Positions 18,085 to 28,319 of a DNA stretch of 64,000 nucleotides are shown here, piece by piece. The DNA lies in the NCBI GenBank assembly GCA_947504035.1, contig CANNGA010000007.1, forward strand, positions 156,992 to 220,991. The letters are read 5' to 3'. Made by a program: the position numbers and the translations under genes. Below the pieces are notes generated by a model. The model was not told the origin of the DNA and did not search any database. It saw nothing but the letters and a program-made list of their open reading frames with translations. Numbering within the stretch: the stretch's first letter is position 1; each line of letters starts with the position of its first letter. Origin of the DNA: an uncultured Flavobacteriaceae bacterium (GTDB taxonomy: Bacteria; Bacteroidota; Bacteroidia; Flavobacteriales; Flavobacteriaceae).

Positions 18085-18549
18085 TTGCATTCATTAATAG
18101 GGACATACAATTGCAAAGTTGATGCGAAAGGACGTATGATGATCCCTGCTGGCATGAAAAAGCAGTTAATGCCTATTCTAGAAAGTGGTTTTGTGTTGCG
18201 GCGTTCAGTATTTCAAAAGTGTTTGGAGTTGTATCCAATGGCAGAATGGCAATTGTTGATGCAAAAAATGAACAAACTTAACAGGTTTAAAAAGAAAAAT
18301 AACGATTTCATTAGAAGATTTAGTGCCGGTGCAAGAGTTGTAGAGGTAGATGCAAATGGACGGTTGTTGATTCCTAAGGATTTAACCCTATTTGCAAGTA
18401 TTTCGAAAGATGTGGTGATTTCACCATCGATTAACATTATCGAAATATGGGATAAAACCTTATACGAGCAGGTTATCGATGATGCTGCTTTAGATTTTGC
18501 AGATTTAGCTGAAGACGTAATGGGACAAGACGACGACGATGTATCATAA
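18085..18549 (+). CDS. mraZ: Transcriptional regulator and division cluster protein MraZ
   Basis: A 154-residue AbrB-like DNA-binding protein with two MraZ domains: IGTYNCKVDAKGRMMIPAG near the N-terminus and VVEVDANGRLLIPKDL near residue 90. The family forms rings that bind direct repeats upstream of its own gene and regulate the dcw cluster. The start is TTG at 18085: an in-frame stop lies at 18073-18075, and the first ATG comes after the conserved IGTYxCKVDxKGR motif, so it cannot be the start. It overlaps rsmH by 11 bases. Confidence 0.93.
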   Translation: MHSLIGTYNCKVDAKGRMMIPAGMKKQLMPILESGFVLRRSVFQKCLELYPMAEWQLLMQKMNKLNRFKKKNNDFIRRFSAGARVVEVDANGRLLIPKDLTLFASISKDVVISPSINIIEIWDKTLYEQVIDDAALDFADLAEDVMGQDDDDVS

Positions 18550-19432
18550 TCCAGTATTGTTAAAAGAAACGGTTGATGGCTTAAATATTAAGCCAGATGG
18601 GGTGTATGTGGATGTTACTTTTGGTGGCGGTGGGCATAGCAAAGAGATTTTGAGTAGGCTTGGTGCAGAAGGACGATTGTTTGCATTCGATCAAGATTTA
18701 GATGCCTTGGCAAATGCTATCGATGATTCGCGTTTCGTGTTGATTAATGAGAATTTTAGATACGTAAAGCGTTTTTTAAGATTTCACGGTATAAAGCAGG
18801 TAGATGGTGTGTTGGCAGATTTTGGAGTCTCGTCACATCAATTCGATGTTGCAGAACGCGGATTTTCTACACGATTTGAAGCGAAATTAGATATGCGTAT
18901 GAATCAAGAAAATGCGCTTTCTGCATATCAAGTTATCAATACGTACGAAGAGGAGCAATTGCGACAAGTATTTGCGCAATACGGAGAGTTAAGAGCAGCG
19001 CCAGCAATGGCAAGACTTATTGTAGAACATCGCGAAAAAGAGTTTATAAGCACAAGCACCCAATTAAAACAAGTGCTAAAACAATTTTTAGCGCCGCGTT
19101 TTGAGAATAAAATATTAGCGCAAATTTATCAGGCCATTCGTATTGAGGTCAATCAGGAAATTGAAGCGTTGAAAGACTTTTTAGAGCAAATGCCAGAGTT
19201 ATTGGTAGAAAAAGGACGCTTAAGTTTAATTTCTTACCACTCTTTAGAAGACCGACTGGTAAAACGTTTTATACGAAATGGTTTGTTTGAAGGCGAACCA
19301 GAACGCGACATGTTTGGGAATTTTGAAGTACCCTTAAAAAAAGTAGGAGGTCTTATAATGCCAACAAAAGACGAAATAAAAATTAATAATAGAGCACGAA
19401 GTGCAAAACTAAGAATCGCAGAGAAAGCCTAA
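18539..19432 (+). CDS. rsmH: 16S rRNA (cytosine-1402-N4)-methyltransferase RsmH (MraW)
   Basis: A 297-residue cytosolic SAM-dependent methyltransferase acting on C1402 of 16S rRNA. N-terminal YHNPVLLKETVDGL, SAM loop DVTFGGGGHSKEIL, DFGVSSHQFD and SYHSLEDRLVKRF are diagnostic. The length is usual. The start ATG lies inside the end of mraZ, so translation is probably coupled. ftsL begins 5 bases after its stop. Confidence 0.97.
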   Translation: MYHNPVLLKETVDGLNIKPDGVYVDVTFGGGGHSKEILSRLGAEGRLFAFDQDLDALANAIDDSRFVLINENFRYVKRFLRFHGIKQVDGVLADFGVSSHQFDVAERGFSTRFEAKLDMRMNQENALSAYQVINTYEEEQLRQVFAQYGELRAAPAMARLIVEHREKEFISTSTQLKQVLKQFLAPRFENKILAQIYQAIRIEVNQEIEALKDFLEQMPELLVEKGRLSLISYHSLEDRLVKRFIRNGLFEGEPERDMFGNFEVPLKKVGGLIMPTKDEIKINNRARSAKLRIAEKA

Positions 19433-19437
19433 TACCG

Positions 19438-19755
19438 ATGAAGAAGAGAATATTCAACATCTTAAAAGGAACATTTTTGGTAAGTGACGATGCGTTTAAG
19501 AATTGGCGGATCATCATTTTTATATCTGTACTCGCTATTGTTATGATTGCAAGCTCGCACAGTGCCGATAAAAAGGTGCATGATATTGCGCGGCTTACAA
19601 ATGAAGTGAAGGAAATGCGTTCTGCCTTTGTAGATGGGCGTTCCAGACTTATGCGGCTTAAAATGGAGTCTGCTGTAGTTATTAAAATGAAAGCGCGTGG
19701 TTTGCAGCCCTCTGTAATACCACCAAAAAAAATAATGGTTAAATCACAACACTAA
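19438..19755 (+). CDS. ftsL: Cell-division protein FtsL-like
   Basis: A 105-residue bitopic membrane protein: a short cytoplasmic N-terminus, one helix near residues 23-41 (WRIIIFISVLAIVMIASS) and a coiled-coil-like periplasmic part (DIARLTNEVKEMRSAFVDG). Position between rsmH and ftsI, size and topology define it as FtsL, although FtsL sequences are poorly conserved. It would form a complex with FtsQ and an FtsB-like protein in the divisome. Confidence 0.9.
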   Translation: MKKRIFNILKGTFLVSDDAFKNWRIIIFISVLAIVMIASSHSADKKVHDIARLTNEVKEMRSAFVDGRSRLMRLKMESAVVIKMKARGLQPSVIPPKKIMVKSQH

Positions 19756-19764
19756 AGTTTAAAC

Positions 19765-21771
19765 TTGGCAGTAACTGAGAAGAACATATTAAATCGATTG
19801 TATTTCGTAGCAGGATGTATGTTTCTGTTCGGAATCGCTGTAATGGCTAAACTTGCGAACATTCAGTTTGTGCAAGGCGATGCCTATCGCGCAAAAGCCA
19901 GCGAACGCATCGTTAAAGATTTTGTGATTCCCGCAAATAGAGGAAACCTCTACTCGCTTAATGGCAACCTTTTAGCAACTTCTGTGCCTAAATACGATAT
20001 ACGTTTGGATGCTTTAACGCCATCTTCGCAACGCTTTGAGAAAAATTTAAAGCCCTTATGCGATTCTTTAGCTGTTTTTTATGGGAAGCACAGCTCGTCG
20101 TATTATCAAAAAATGATACGAAAATCCAGAGTGCATAAAAACAGATACCTGTTGCTAGCACGAAACCTAGGCTATGCCGAGTATTTGAGATTTAGAACCT
20201 TCCCTTTGTTAAACGTAAGTCCCTTTAAAGGAGGATTAATCGTAGAGCAAAAAACAAAACGCGAACACCCTATGGGTGCTATAGCAGAGCGTACTATAGG
20301 TTACGAACGTGTTGATGAGCAAGGGCATATTACACGTCCAGGTATAGACGGTGCATTTGGAGTGCGATACCTTAGAGGAACAAATGGAATGCATGCCAAA
20401 CAACAAATAGGAAAAAACCAATGGAAACCTATTATAGATTATAATAAAATAGAGCCTAAAGATGGATTGGATGTATATACAACCATAGATGTTAATATTC
20501 AAGATATAGCCCATCATGCCCTGCTAAAACAATTAGAATTGTATAAAGCAGAACACGGTTGTGTAGTGGTTATGGAAGTGAAAACGGGCGAGATACGCGC
20601 CATTTCAAACTTGGGGCGTACCCGTAAAGGCACCTATTACGAACGTTTAAACTATGCGGTTGGAGAATCTCATGAGCCAGGTTCTACGTTTAAAGTTATG
20701 GCATTAATGGCCGCTTTAGAAGATAAGGTTGTCGATACCGCTACAGTTATAGATACAAAAAGAGGTACAAAGCGCTTTTATGGCAGAACGATTAGTGATT
20801 CTAGAGGTCATGGTAAAATTTCGGTAGCTCGAGCTTTAGAAGTGTCTTCAAATATTGGATTAGCAACCATTATAGATGAAAATTATGCCAAACAGCCTCA
20901 AAAATTTGTAGAAAAGATAAAAGCATGGGGATTAAATGATACACTAGATATCCCAATTATAGGAGAAGGCGTGCCAATTATACCAGAGCCAGGTGATAAA
21001 ATATGGAGTAGAAATGCCTTGCCTTCTATGGCCTATGGGTATAATTTGCAACTCACGCCCTTGCATACTTTAGCGTTTTACAATGCTATAGCAAACGACG
21101 GACAGATGCTGAAGCCTCGATTTATAAAATCGGTAAAAGCATTCGATAAAGAAATTGAAGGTTTTGAAAAAGAAGTGATAAACTCTAAAATATGCTCAGA
21201 TAAAACCCTAGCGCAGATTAGAGAAATCCTTAAAAATGTTGTGGTACGTGGTACTGGTAAAAAAATGTACTCCAAGAATTTTTCTATGGCAGGAAAAACA
21301 GGGACAGCACGAACAGACTATCAAAACTATAAAGCATGGCGTAAAGACAGGAAATATGTGTCTTCGTTTGCGGGGTATTTTCCAACAGAGCAGCCTAAGT
21401 ATTCTTGTATTGTAGTTATACACAAGCCAAGTACAGAGGTTGGTTTCTATGGTGCAGACGTATCGGGGCCAGTTTTTAAAAGTATAGCACAAAAAATATT
21501 TACAGATACCCCTTTAATTGATAAGGTAGAAACTCTAGATGTTACGCATAAAGAAGTGCTTAAAGAGTATGAAGGGTATTATAAAACGGCGCAAACCTAC
21601 CTTACTATTATGCCAGATGTAACAGGGTTGCCCACCATGGATGCAGTAGCACTTTTAGAAAATATGGGGTTGAAGGTGAAGGTGCGTGGCGCAGGTGTTG
21701 TGGTAAAACAATCGGTGCCTAAAGGACAAAAAATAAAGAAAAATCAAAATGTAGAATTAGAAATTTCGTGA
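19765..21771 (+). CDS. ftsI: Division-specific transpeptidase FtsI (PBP3) with C-terminal PASTA domain
   Basis: A 668-residue class B penicillin-binding protein that cross-links septal peptidoglycan. TM helix near 13-32, pedestal domain to about 220. The transpeptidase domain has EPGSTFKVM (SxxK), SSNIG (SxN) and GKTGTARTD (KTG). A PASTA domain (about 612-668, IMPDVTGLPTMDAVALLENM) ends the protein. The start is TTG at 19765, 9 bases after ftsL, because no in-frame ATG or GTG lies between the ftsL stop and the membrane helix at a suitable distance. It overlaps murE by 4 bases. Confidence 0.95.
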   Translation: MAVTEKNILNRLYFVAGCMFLFGIAVMAKLANIQFVQGDAYRAKASERIVKDFVIPANRGNLYSLNGNLLATSVPKYDIRLDALTPSSQRFEKNLKPLCDSLAVFYGKHSSSYYQKMIRKSRVHKNRYLLLARNLGYAEYLRFRTFPLLNVSPFKGGLIVEQKTKREHPMGAIAERTIGYERVDEQGHITRPGIDGAFGVRYLRGTNGMHAKQQIGKNQWKPIIDYNKIEPKDGLDVYTTIDVNIQDIAHHALLKQLELYKAEHGCVVVMEVKTGEIRAISNLGRTRKGTYYERLNYAVGESHEPGSTFKVMALMAALEDKVVDTATVIDTKRGTKRFYGRTISDSRGHGKISVARALEVSSNIGLATIIDENYAKQPQKFVEKIKAWGLNDTLDIPIIGEGVPIIPEPGDKIWSRNALPSMAYGYNLQLTPLHTLAFYNAIANDGQMLKPRFIKSVKAFDKEIEGFEKEVINSKICSDKTLAQIREILKNVVVRGTGKKMYSKNFSMAGKTGTARTDYQNYKAWRKDRKYVSSFAGYFPTEQPKYSCIVVIHKPSTEVGFYGADVSGPVFKSIAQKIFTDTPLIDKVETLDVTHKEVLKEYEGYYKTAQTYLTIMPDVTGLPTMDAVALLENMGLKVKVRGAGVVVKQSVPKGQKIKKNQNVELEIS

Positions 21772-23231
21772 AGCTCTTAAAAGACATATTATATAAGGTA
21801 AACATCAATGCAGTTGTAGGAGATACAAGCATTGCTGTAGATGCTATAGATTTTGATTCGAGACAGATAACCGCTAAAGCTGTTTTTGTGGCAATTCGAG
21901 GTACCGTTGTAGACGGACATAATTATATAGACAAAGCTGTGGTACAAGGTGCAGCAGCTGTGATTTGTGAAGTCTTGCCAGAGCAGCAAATTAGTGGCGT
22001 AACTTATATTGAGGTGAAAAACTCTAATAAGGCCCTAGCCGTAATGGCCTCTAATTATTACGATGCCCCTTCAGAAAACTTAAAATTAGTAGGCGTTACA
22101 GGTACAAATGGTAAGACTACCGTAACCACGCTATTATACCAACTGTTTAAAAATGCAGGCTATAAAGTAGGCTTACTGTCTACTGTAAAGGTGATGGTAG
22201 ATGACGTGGCTTATGAAGCGACTCATACCACACCAGATTCGCTTACAATTAATAAGTATTTGAAGATGATGAATACCGCAGGGGTTGAGTTTTGTTTTAT
22301 GGAAGTGAGTTCGCATGGCATTCACCAAAGTAGAACAGAAGGCTTAACGTTTGAAGGCGGTGTGTTTACAAATTTATCACACGACCATTTAGACTATCAT
22401 AACACCTTTGCAGAATATAGAGACGTTAAGAAACTATTTTTTGATGGCTTAGGAAAGCATGCGTTCGCATTATCTAATGCTGATGATAAGAACGGTACAG
22501 TCATGCTTCAAAACACTAATGCGAAACCCTATACCTATGCCCTTAAAAATCATGCGAATTACAAAGCGCAGATTTTAGAAAACGAGTTTAGTGGCCTGTT
22601 GTTGTCTATAGACGGAAGCGAGGTTTGGACGCGTTTAATTGGGAATTTTAATGGCTATAATGTATTGGCAATTTATGCAACGGCAGAATTGTTAGGGCTT
22701 GAAAAAGTAGAGGTTTTAAGATTGATTAGTGCTTTAGAGAGTGTAAGTGGCCGTTTTCAATATTTAGTCTCCAATAAAAAAATAACAGCAATAGTAGACT
22801 ATGCGCATACTCCAGATGCTTTAAAAAATGTATTGGAAACTATAAATAGCATCCGTACTAAAAATGAATCCTTAATCACAGTAGTGGGGTGCGGAGGTGA
22901 TAGAGATCAAACCAAACGCCCTAAAATGGCGCATATCGCATCGGCTTTAAGTACCAAGGTGATTTTTACGAGTGATAATCCGCGTAGTGAAGCCCCAGAA
23001 GCGATTATAGAGGCTATGGAAGCAGGTGTTGAACCTCAAAACTTTAAAAAAACAATGGCCATTGTAGATCGTAAACAAGCTATAAAAACAGCGTGTCAAT
23101 TGGCAGAGGCTAATGATATTATATTAATCGCAGGGAAAGGGCATGAAACCTATCAAGAAATCAAGGGCGAACGGTTCGATTTTGATGATTATAATATGGT
23201 AGCAAGCCTTTTAAAACAATTAGAAAAATAG
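21768..23231 (+). CDS. murE: UDP-MurNAc-L-Ala-D-Glu:meso-diaminopimelate ligase MurE
   Basis: A 487-residue cytosolic Mur ligase adding the third stem residue of the peptidoglycan precursor. The ATP loop is GVTGTNGKTTVTTL. The DNPR motif in TSDNPRSEAP specifies meso-diaminopimelate, not lysine. The start is GTG at 21768 in a GTGA overlap with the ftsI stop, which implies translational coupling. The length is usual. mraY follows after 46 bases. Confidence 0.97.
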   Translation: MKLLKDILYKVNINAVVGDTSIAVDAIDFDSRQITAKAVFVAIRGTVVDGHNYIDKAVVQGAAAVICEVLPEQQISGVTYIEVKNSNKALAVMASNYYDAPSENLKLVGVTGTNGKTTVTTLLYQLFKNAGYKVGLLSTVKVMVDDVAYEATHTTPDSLTINKYLKMMNTAGVEFCFMEVSSHGIHQSRTEGLTFEGGVFTNLSHDHLDYHNTFAEYRDVKKLFFDGLGKHAFALSNADDKNGTVMLQNTNAKPYTYALKNHANYKAQILENEFSGLLLSIDGSEVWTRLIGNFNGYNVLAIYATAELLGLEKVEVLRLISALESVSGRFQYLVSNKKITAIVDYAHTPDALKNVLETINSIRTKNESLITVVGCGGDRDQTKRPKMAHIASALSTKVIFTSDNPRSEAPEAIIEAMEAGVEPQNFKKTMAIVDRKQAIKTACQLAEANDIILIAGKGHETYQEIKGERFDFDDYNMVASLLKQLEK

Positions 23232-23277
23232 AGCGTAGCTATTAAAAACATCAATAAGCTACTAAAATAAGATACAA

Positions 23278-24519
23278 ATGTTATACTACTTATTTGAATA
23301 TTTAGAACAACAGTTTCAGTTTCCTGGAGCGTCACTTTTTAGGTTCTTAACCTTTAGAGGGGCTTTGGCGATGATTTTATCATTATTATTTTCTACAATT
23401 TACGGGAAACGTATCATTCGGTTTTTGCAAAAAAAGCAAATGGGCGAAACGATTAGAGATTTAGGATTGGCAGGCCAAGCAGAGAAAGCAGGCACGCCAA
23501 CTATGGGGGGAATCATTATTATTCTAGCCACATTAATCCCTGTTATTCTATTAGCTAAACTAGAAAATATTTATATCCTCCTGCTTATAATAACAACCCT
23601 TTGGATGGGAGTGATTGGGTTTATAGACGATTATATAAAGAAATTTAAAAATGATAAAGATGGTTTAAAAGGCCGTTTTAAAGTGATGGGGCAAGTCGGT
23701 CTGGGGCTTATTGTAGGCTTAACGCTTTATTTTAATGATAATGTGACGGTAAAAGAGAAATTACCAGAAGATGCGCAGCAAGTGTTGTTGGCAGAGAATC
23801 CAAATGTATCCATCACAAAATTATTCCAAGAGGAGCAAAAGTCAACTAAAACGACCATCCCTTTTGTGAAGCATAATGAGTTTGATTATGCCGATTTGAT
23901 TACTTGGATAAGCCCAGAGTTAGGGAAATACGCTTGGGTGATTTTTGTAATCGCTGTTATTTTTATTATTACAGCCGTATCTAACGGTGCTAATCTTACA
24001 GATGGTATCGACGGATTGGCCGCGGGCACCTCGGCAATTATTGTACTTACACTGGGGATTTTCGCTTGGGTATCTGGAAATATTATTTTTTCAGAATACT
24101 TAGAGATCATGTACATCCCAAGAGTAGAAGAAATCACCATCTATATTGCAGCTTTTGTAGGAGCATTAATTGGGTTTTTATGGTACAATACCTTTCCTGC
24201 ACAAGTGTTTATGGGAGATACGGGCAGTTTAACCATTGGAGGGATTATAGCTGTTATTGCTATAGCAGTGCGTAAAGAATGGCTTATCCCAGTGTTGTGT
24301 GGTATCTTTTTAGCAGAAAATTTGTCGGTGGTACTACAGGTGAGTTGGTTTAAGTATACCAAGAAAAAATACGGTGAAGGCCGACGTATTTTTAAAATGT
24401 CTCCTTTACATCACCATTACCAGAAACTTGGTTACCATGAGAGTAAGATTGTAACTCGTTTTTGGATTGTAGGTATTTTGCTGGCCATTATAACCATTGT
24501 AACCTTAAAAATTAGATAA
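23278..24519 (+). CDS. mraY: Phospho-MurNAc-pentapeptide translocase MraY
   Basis: A 413-residue polytopic enzyme that forms lipid I from UDP-MurNAc-pentapeptide and undecaprenyl phosphate at the inner membrane. [31 protein letters not shown] (the catalytic Asp pair), [13 protein letters not shown] and [15 protein letters not shown] are signatures. It is about 50 residues longer than the E. coli enzyme because of a hydrophilic insert near residues 155-205. Such inserts are common in Bacteroidota MraY. murD starts 3 bases later. Confidence 0.97.
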   Translation: MLYYLFEYLEQQFQFPGASLFRFLTFRGALAMILSLLFSTIYGKRIIRFLQKKQMGETIRDLGLAGQAEKAGTPTMGGIIIILATLIPVILLAKLENIYILLLIITTLWMGVIGFIDDYIKKFKNDKDGLKGRFKVMGQVGLGLIVGLTLYFNDNVTVKEKLPEDAQQVLLAENPNVSITKLFQEEQKSTKTTIPFVKHNEFDYADLITWISPELGKYAWVIFVIAVIFIITAVSNGANLTDGIDGLAAGTSAIIVLTLGIFAWVSGNIIFSEYLEIMYIPRVEEITIYIAAFVGALIGFLWYNTFPAQVFMGDTGSLTIGGIIAVIAIAVRKEWLIPVLCGIFLAENLSVVLQVSWFKYTKKKYGEGRRIFKMSPLHHHYQKLGYHESKIVTRFWIVGILLAIITIVTLKIR

Positions 24520-24522
24520 TTC

Positions 24523-25854
24523 GTGAAGCGACTGGTTGTACTTGGTGGAGGAGAAAGCGGTGTAGGTACTGCATTATTAGGACAGGCAAAAGGCTATGAC
24601 GTGTTTGTGTCTGATAAAGGCGCAATTAAGACAGAGTACAAAACTGTGCTAGAAACACATGCTATTGCTTGGGAAGACACGCAGCATACAGAAGTCTTGA
24701 TTTTAAATGCAGACGTTGTGATGAAAAGCCCTGGGATTCCAGATACGATGCCTTTAGTACAGCGCATTAAAGCAAAAGCAATTCCTGTAGTATCAGAAAT
24801 TGAGTTTGCAGCGGGCTATACCGATGCAACACTAATAGGAATAACAGGAAGTAATGGAAAAACAACGACAGCCACATTAACACATCACCTTATAAAAGGT
24901 AAAGGGAGCGTGGGCTTAGCAGGTAATATTGGAGACAGTTTTGCCAAACAAATATTAGAAGAAAATTACGAGACGTATGTGCTTGAGATAAGTAGTTTTC
25001 AATTAGACGACATTGTGACGTTTAAGCCGCAAATAGCCGTCTTAACCAATATTACGCCAGATCATTTAGATCGCTATAATTATAAATTTGAAAACTATGT
25101 CGCTTCTAAATTTAGAATTGTAAAGAACCATACGAAGGACGATGTATTGATATACGATGCAGACGACCCTGTGATTGTAGCATATTTAAAGCAAAACCCT
25201 GTGCAATCGCGATTATTGCCATTTTCTTTAAAAGAACATGATGAAGATGGCGCTTATATCAAAAATGAAGAATTAATAGTAACGATAGATAATAACAAAA
25301 TCATTATGCCAACAAATAATTTAGCCCTAAAAGGAAACCACAATGTTAAAAATGCAATGGCGGCTTCTACAGTAGCGCACTTACTTAAAATACGAAAACA
25401 AACCATACGTGAGAGTTTGGAGAATTTTCAAGGGGTTGAACACCGTTTGGAAGAAGTACTTAAAATAAATAAAGTACAATATATTAACGATTCGAAGGCC
25501 ACAAATGTTAATGCTACGTATTTTGCTTTAGAAAGTATGGACGCGCCCACCGTTTGGATTGTAGGCGGTGTCGATAAAGGGAATGACTATAGAGAGTTGT
25601 TCAAGTTTGTAAACGAAAAAGTAAAAGCAATCATTTGTCTTGGAACAGATAATGAGAAATTGATGGATACGTTTAGCACTATGGTAGATGTTATTGTGGA
25701 AACACAATTTATGGCAGAAGCAGTGAAGATTGCTTATAAAGTGGCAGATTCTGGAGATAGCGTGTTATTATCACCGGCTTGTGCGAGTTTCGATTTGTTT
25801 GAAAATTACGAAGATAGAGGACGTCAATTTAAAAATGCCGTTCGCAATTTATAG
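24523..25854 (+). CDS. murD: UDP-MurNAc-L-alanine:D-glutamate ligase MurD
   Basis: A 443-residue cytosolic Mur ligase adding D-Glu to UDP-MurNAc-Ala. The N-terminal Rossmann motif is VLGGGESGVGTALL, the ATP loop is GSNGKTTTATL, and LTNITPDHLDRY and EHRLEEV are conserved Mur ligase segments. The start is GTG at 24523, 3 bases after mraY. The length is usual. Confidence 0.97.
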   Translation: MKRLVVLGGGESGVGTALLGQAKGYDVFVSDKGAIKTEYKTVLETHAIAWEDTQHTEVLILNADVVMKSPGIPDTMPLVQRIKAKAIPVVSEIEFAAGYTDATLIGITGSNGKTTTATLTHHLIKGKGSVGLAGNIGDSFAKQILEENYETYVLEISSFQLDDIVTFKPQIAVLTNITPDHLDRYNYKFENYVASKFRIVKNHTKDDVLIYDADDPVIVAYLKQNPVQSRLLPFSLKEHDEDGAYIKNEELIVTIDNNKIIMPTNNLALKGNHNVKNAMAASTVAHLLKIRKQTIRESLENFQGVEHRLEEVLKINKVQYINDSKATNVNATYFALESMDAPTVWIVGGVDKGNDYRELFKFVNEKVKAIICLGTDNEKLMDTFSTMVDVIVETQFMAEAVKIAYKVADSGDSVLLSPACASFDLFENYEDRGRQFKNAVRNL

Positions 25855-25918
25855 GGACATTAATGTAACTCTTGTATAGGACTTGTGTCTTAATATAGAG
25901 GGCTACAAAAGAGCATAT

Positions 25919-27112
25919 ATGCAGCAAATATTTAAAAATATAAAAGGAGATCGGTTAATTTGGGCAATAGTGGCGCTATTGGCTATTCTATCGTTTTTAC
26001 CGGTGTACAGTGCTGCAAGTAATCTGGCTTATAAAGGTGGGGGTGGTAACACGTTTACCTTTTTTGTAAAGCATTTTGTGCATCTCATATTAGGGTTCTC
26101 TATCATGTATGGCGTACATAAAATACCGTATAGGTATTTTAAAGGCTTATCCTTGGTTATGATTCCTATTGTATTGGTGTTATTAACCATTACCATCTTG
26201 CAAGGTACCACGGTACAAGGTGCAAGTGCGAGCAGGTGGATACGTATTCCTTTTGTAAATATGTCGTTTCAAACCTCCACGTTTGCAGCAGTGGTTTTAA
26301 TGGTATATGTGGCGCGGTATTTGTCTAAAATGAAGGATAAAGTTATTACGTTTCAGTCGTCAATATTGCCTTTATGGGTACCTGTGTTTATGGTGTTGGC
26401 ACTTATATTGCCTTCTAATTTTTCTACCACAGCCATTATATTTACGATGGTATTGGTATTGGTATTTGTAGGGGGGTATCCTGTAAAATACCTTGCGATT
26501 ATATTAGGATCGGGTTTAGTGGGGCTTACACTATTTGTGTTGGTGGCCAAAATGACGACAGGACCTTTAAAGGTTAAAGTTACAACTTGGGAAAATAGAA
26601 TAAAAAATTATGCCAATGGCGAAGATACGGAGGCAGATTATCAAATAGAAAAAGCAAAAATTGCGATTGCATCCGGAGAAATAAGAGGTGTAGGACCTGG
26701 GAAAAGTATTCAGAAGAATTTTTTACCACAGTCGTCATCAGATTTTATTTTTGCAATAATTATAGAAGAATACGGCTTGATAGGTGGGGTGCTAATTATG
26801 TTATTATACCTCTGGTTATTGTTTAGAGTTGTGATTGTGGCGCAAAAATCGGATACCATTTTTGGAAAGTTATTGGTATTAGGGGTTGGATTGCCTATTA
26901 TTTTTCAGGCTTTAATTAATATGGCAGTTGCAGTAGAGTTGTTTCCAGTTACAGGACAAACCTTACCACTTATAAGTAGTGGAGGAACCTCTATATGGAT
27001 GACCTGTTTAGCATTGGGAATTATATTAAGTGTAAGTGCAAAGCGTGAAGAAATTAAAGCACAGGAAATACATGAAGACGATCCTTTAGAAGTGCTTTCG
27101 GAAGCGCTTTAA
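25919..27112 (+). CDS. ftsW: Septal peptidoglycan glycosyltransferase FtsW (SEDS family)
   Basis: A SEDS-family polymerase with about ten helices that works with FtsI in septal wall synthesis. I place the start at the ATG at 25919 (MQQIFKNIKGDRLIW), 398 residues. A longer frame from a TTG at 25883 adds 12 residues of poor character. FSTTAIIF, DFIFAIIIEEYGLIGG and LPLISSGGTSIW are SEDS signatures; the acidic pair in IIEEYG is usual. The soluble loop (about residues 205-265) is of normal length. A 103-base gap separates it from murG. Confidence 0.95.
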   Translation: MQQIFKNIKGDRLIWAIVALLAILSFLPVYSAASNLAYKGGGGNTFTFFVKHFVHLILGFSIMYGVHKIPYRYFKGLSLVMIPIVLVLLTITILQGTTVQGASASRWIRIPFVNMSFQTSTFAAVVLMVYVARYLSKMKDKVITFQSSILPLWVPVFMVLALILPSNFSTTAIIFTMVLVLVFVGGYPVKYLAIILGSGLVGLTLFVLVAKMTTGPLKVKVTTWENRIKNYANGEDTEADYQIEKAKIAIASGEIRGVGPGKSIQKNFLPQSSSDFIFAIIIEEYGLIGGVLIMLLYLWLLFRVVIVAQKSDTIFGKLLVLGVGLPIIFQALINMAVAVELFPVTGQTLPLISSGGTSIWMTCLALGIILSVSAKREEIKAQEIHEDDPLEVLSEAL

Positions 27113-27215
27113 ATGTGTTTTGAAGCCTAATTGATAAGGGGCCTTCTAAAGCACTTAAAAAAGTAGGCAGCGCCTAAAACAGATAAAATTATGCGTTAAT
27201 ACGTTAAAATATAAA

Positions 27216-28319
27216 GTGAGTACAACGAAAACATATAAAATTATTTTGAGTGGTGGTGGCACAGGAGGGCACATCTATCCTGCTATTGCGATTGCTAATG
27301 AATTGAAACGGAGATATCCTAACTCAAAATTTTTGTTTGTAGGGGCTCAAGATCGTATGGAGATGGAGAAAGTACCACAGGCAGGTTATGCTATTGAGGG
27401 CTTGTGGATTTCTGGCTTACAAAGGCAATTGACGTTAAAAAATGCGATGTTTCCATTTAAGGTGTTAAGCAGTTTGTTTAAAGCCCGAAAACTTATAAAA
27501 GCATTTCAACCCGATATCGCTATCGGTACAGGAGGCTTTGCAAGTGGACCTTTGTTGTATGTAGCAGCGGGTAAAAATATCCCAACAGTGTTGCAAGAAC
27601 AGAATTCATACCCAGGAATAACCAATAAATTACTGTCTAAAAAGGCCAAGAAGATATGTGTGGCTTATGAGGGGTTAGAGCGGTTTTTTCCGAAAGAAAA
27701 AATTAGAATTACAGGCAATCCCGTGCGACAAGATGTATTAAATGTTGCAGGTAAACGCAGTGAAGCACGCGCACATTTTAAGATAGAAGCAGAGCGGCTT
27801 ACGGTATTGGTATTAGGAGGGAGTTTAGGAGCTAAACGTATCAATGCGCTTATCGCTCAAAAGTTAGACGTTTTAGCTCAGCAAAATGTTACGGTGATTT
27901 GGCAATGTGGTAAGCTCTATTATGAGCAGTACAAAACCTATGATAATGCTAAAAATGTACAGGTATACCAATTTATCAACCAAATGGATATGGCATATGC
28001 AGCAGCAGATATTGTGATATCTCGTGCAGGTGCAAGCTCTGTGTCTGAACTTTGTATTGTAGGTAAGCCCGTTATATTTATTCCATCACCAAATGTGGCA
28101 GAAGACCATCAAACTAAAAATGCGCAAGCCATAGTAAATAAAGAAGCGGCATTATTGATAAAAGAGAATGCTTTGGATACCGATTTTGAAGCTGTGTTTT
28201 CAAAATTAGTCGCTTCTAAAACACAACAAGATATATTAAGTGCTAATATTAAAACCTTAGCCTTAGCAAACGCTACTAAAGATATTGTAGACGAAATAGA
28301 AGCCGTATTAGAACAATGA
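27216..28319 (+). CDS. murG: Lipid II synthase MurG (UDP-GlcNAc transferase)
   Basis: A 367-residue GT28 peripheral membrane enzyme that adds GlcNAc to lipid [30 protein letters not shown] and [17 protein letters not shown] are the three signature loops. The start is GTG at 27216, 15 codons before the first glycine-rich loop; no suitable ATG lies nearby. It overlaps murC by ATGA. Confidence 0.97.
   Translation: MSTTKTYKIILSGGGTGGHIYPAIAIANELKRRYPNSKFLFVGAQDRMEMEKVPQAGYAIEGLWISGLQRQLTLKNAMFPFKVLSSLFKARKLIKAFQPDIAIGTGGFASGPLLYVAAGKNIPTVLQEQNSYPGITNKLLSKKAKKICVAYEGLERFFPKEKIRITGNPVRQDVLNVAGKRSEARAHFKIEAERLTVLVLGGSLGAKRINALIAQKLDVLAQQNVTVIWQCGKLYYEQYKTYDNAKNVQVYQFINQMDMAYAAADIVISRAGASSVSELCIVGKPVIFIPSPNVAEDHQTKNAQAIVNKEAALLIKENALDTDFEAVFSKLVASKTQQDILSANIKTLALANATKDIVDEIEAVLEQ

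Noticed and set aside
17831..18155. Two overlapping minus-strand frames across the mraZ promoter
   Set aside because: They cover the MraZ boxes and the start of mraZ in antisense and show no family features.
25883..25918. An upstream TTG start for ftsW
   Set aside because: It adds 12 residues of no membrane or family character; the ATG at 25919 gives the expected N-terminus.
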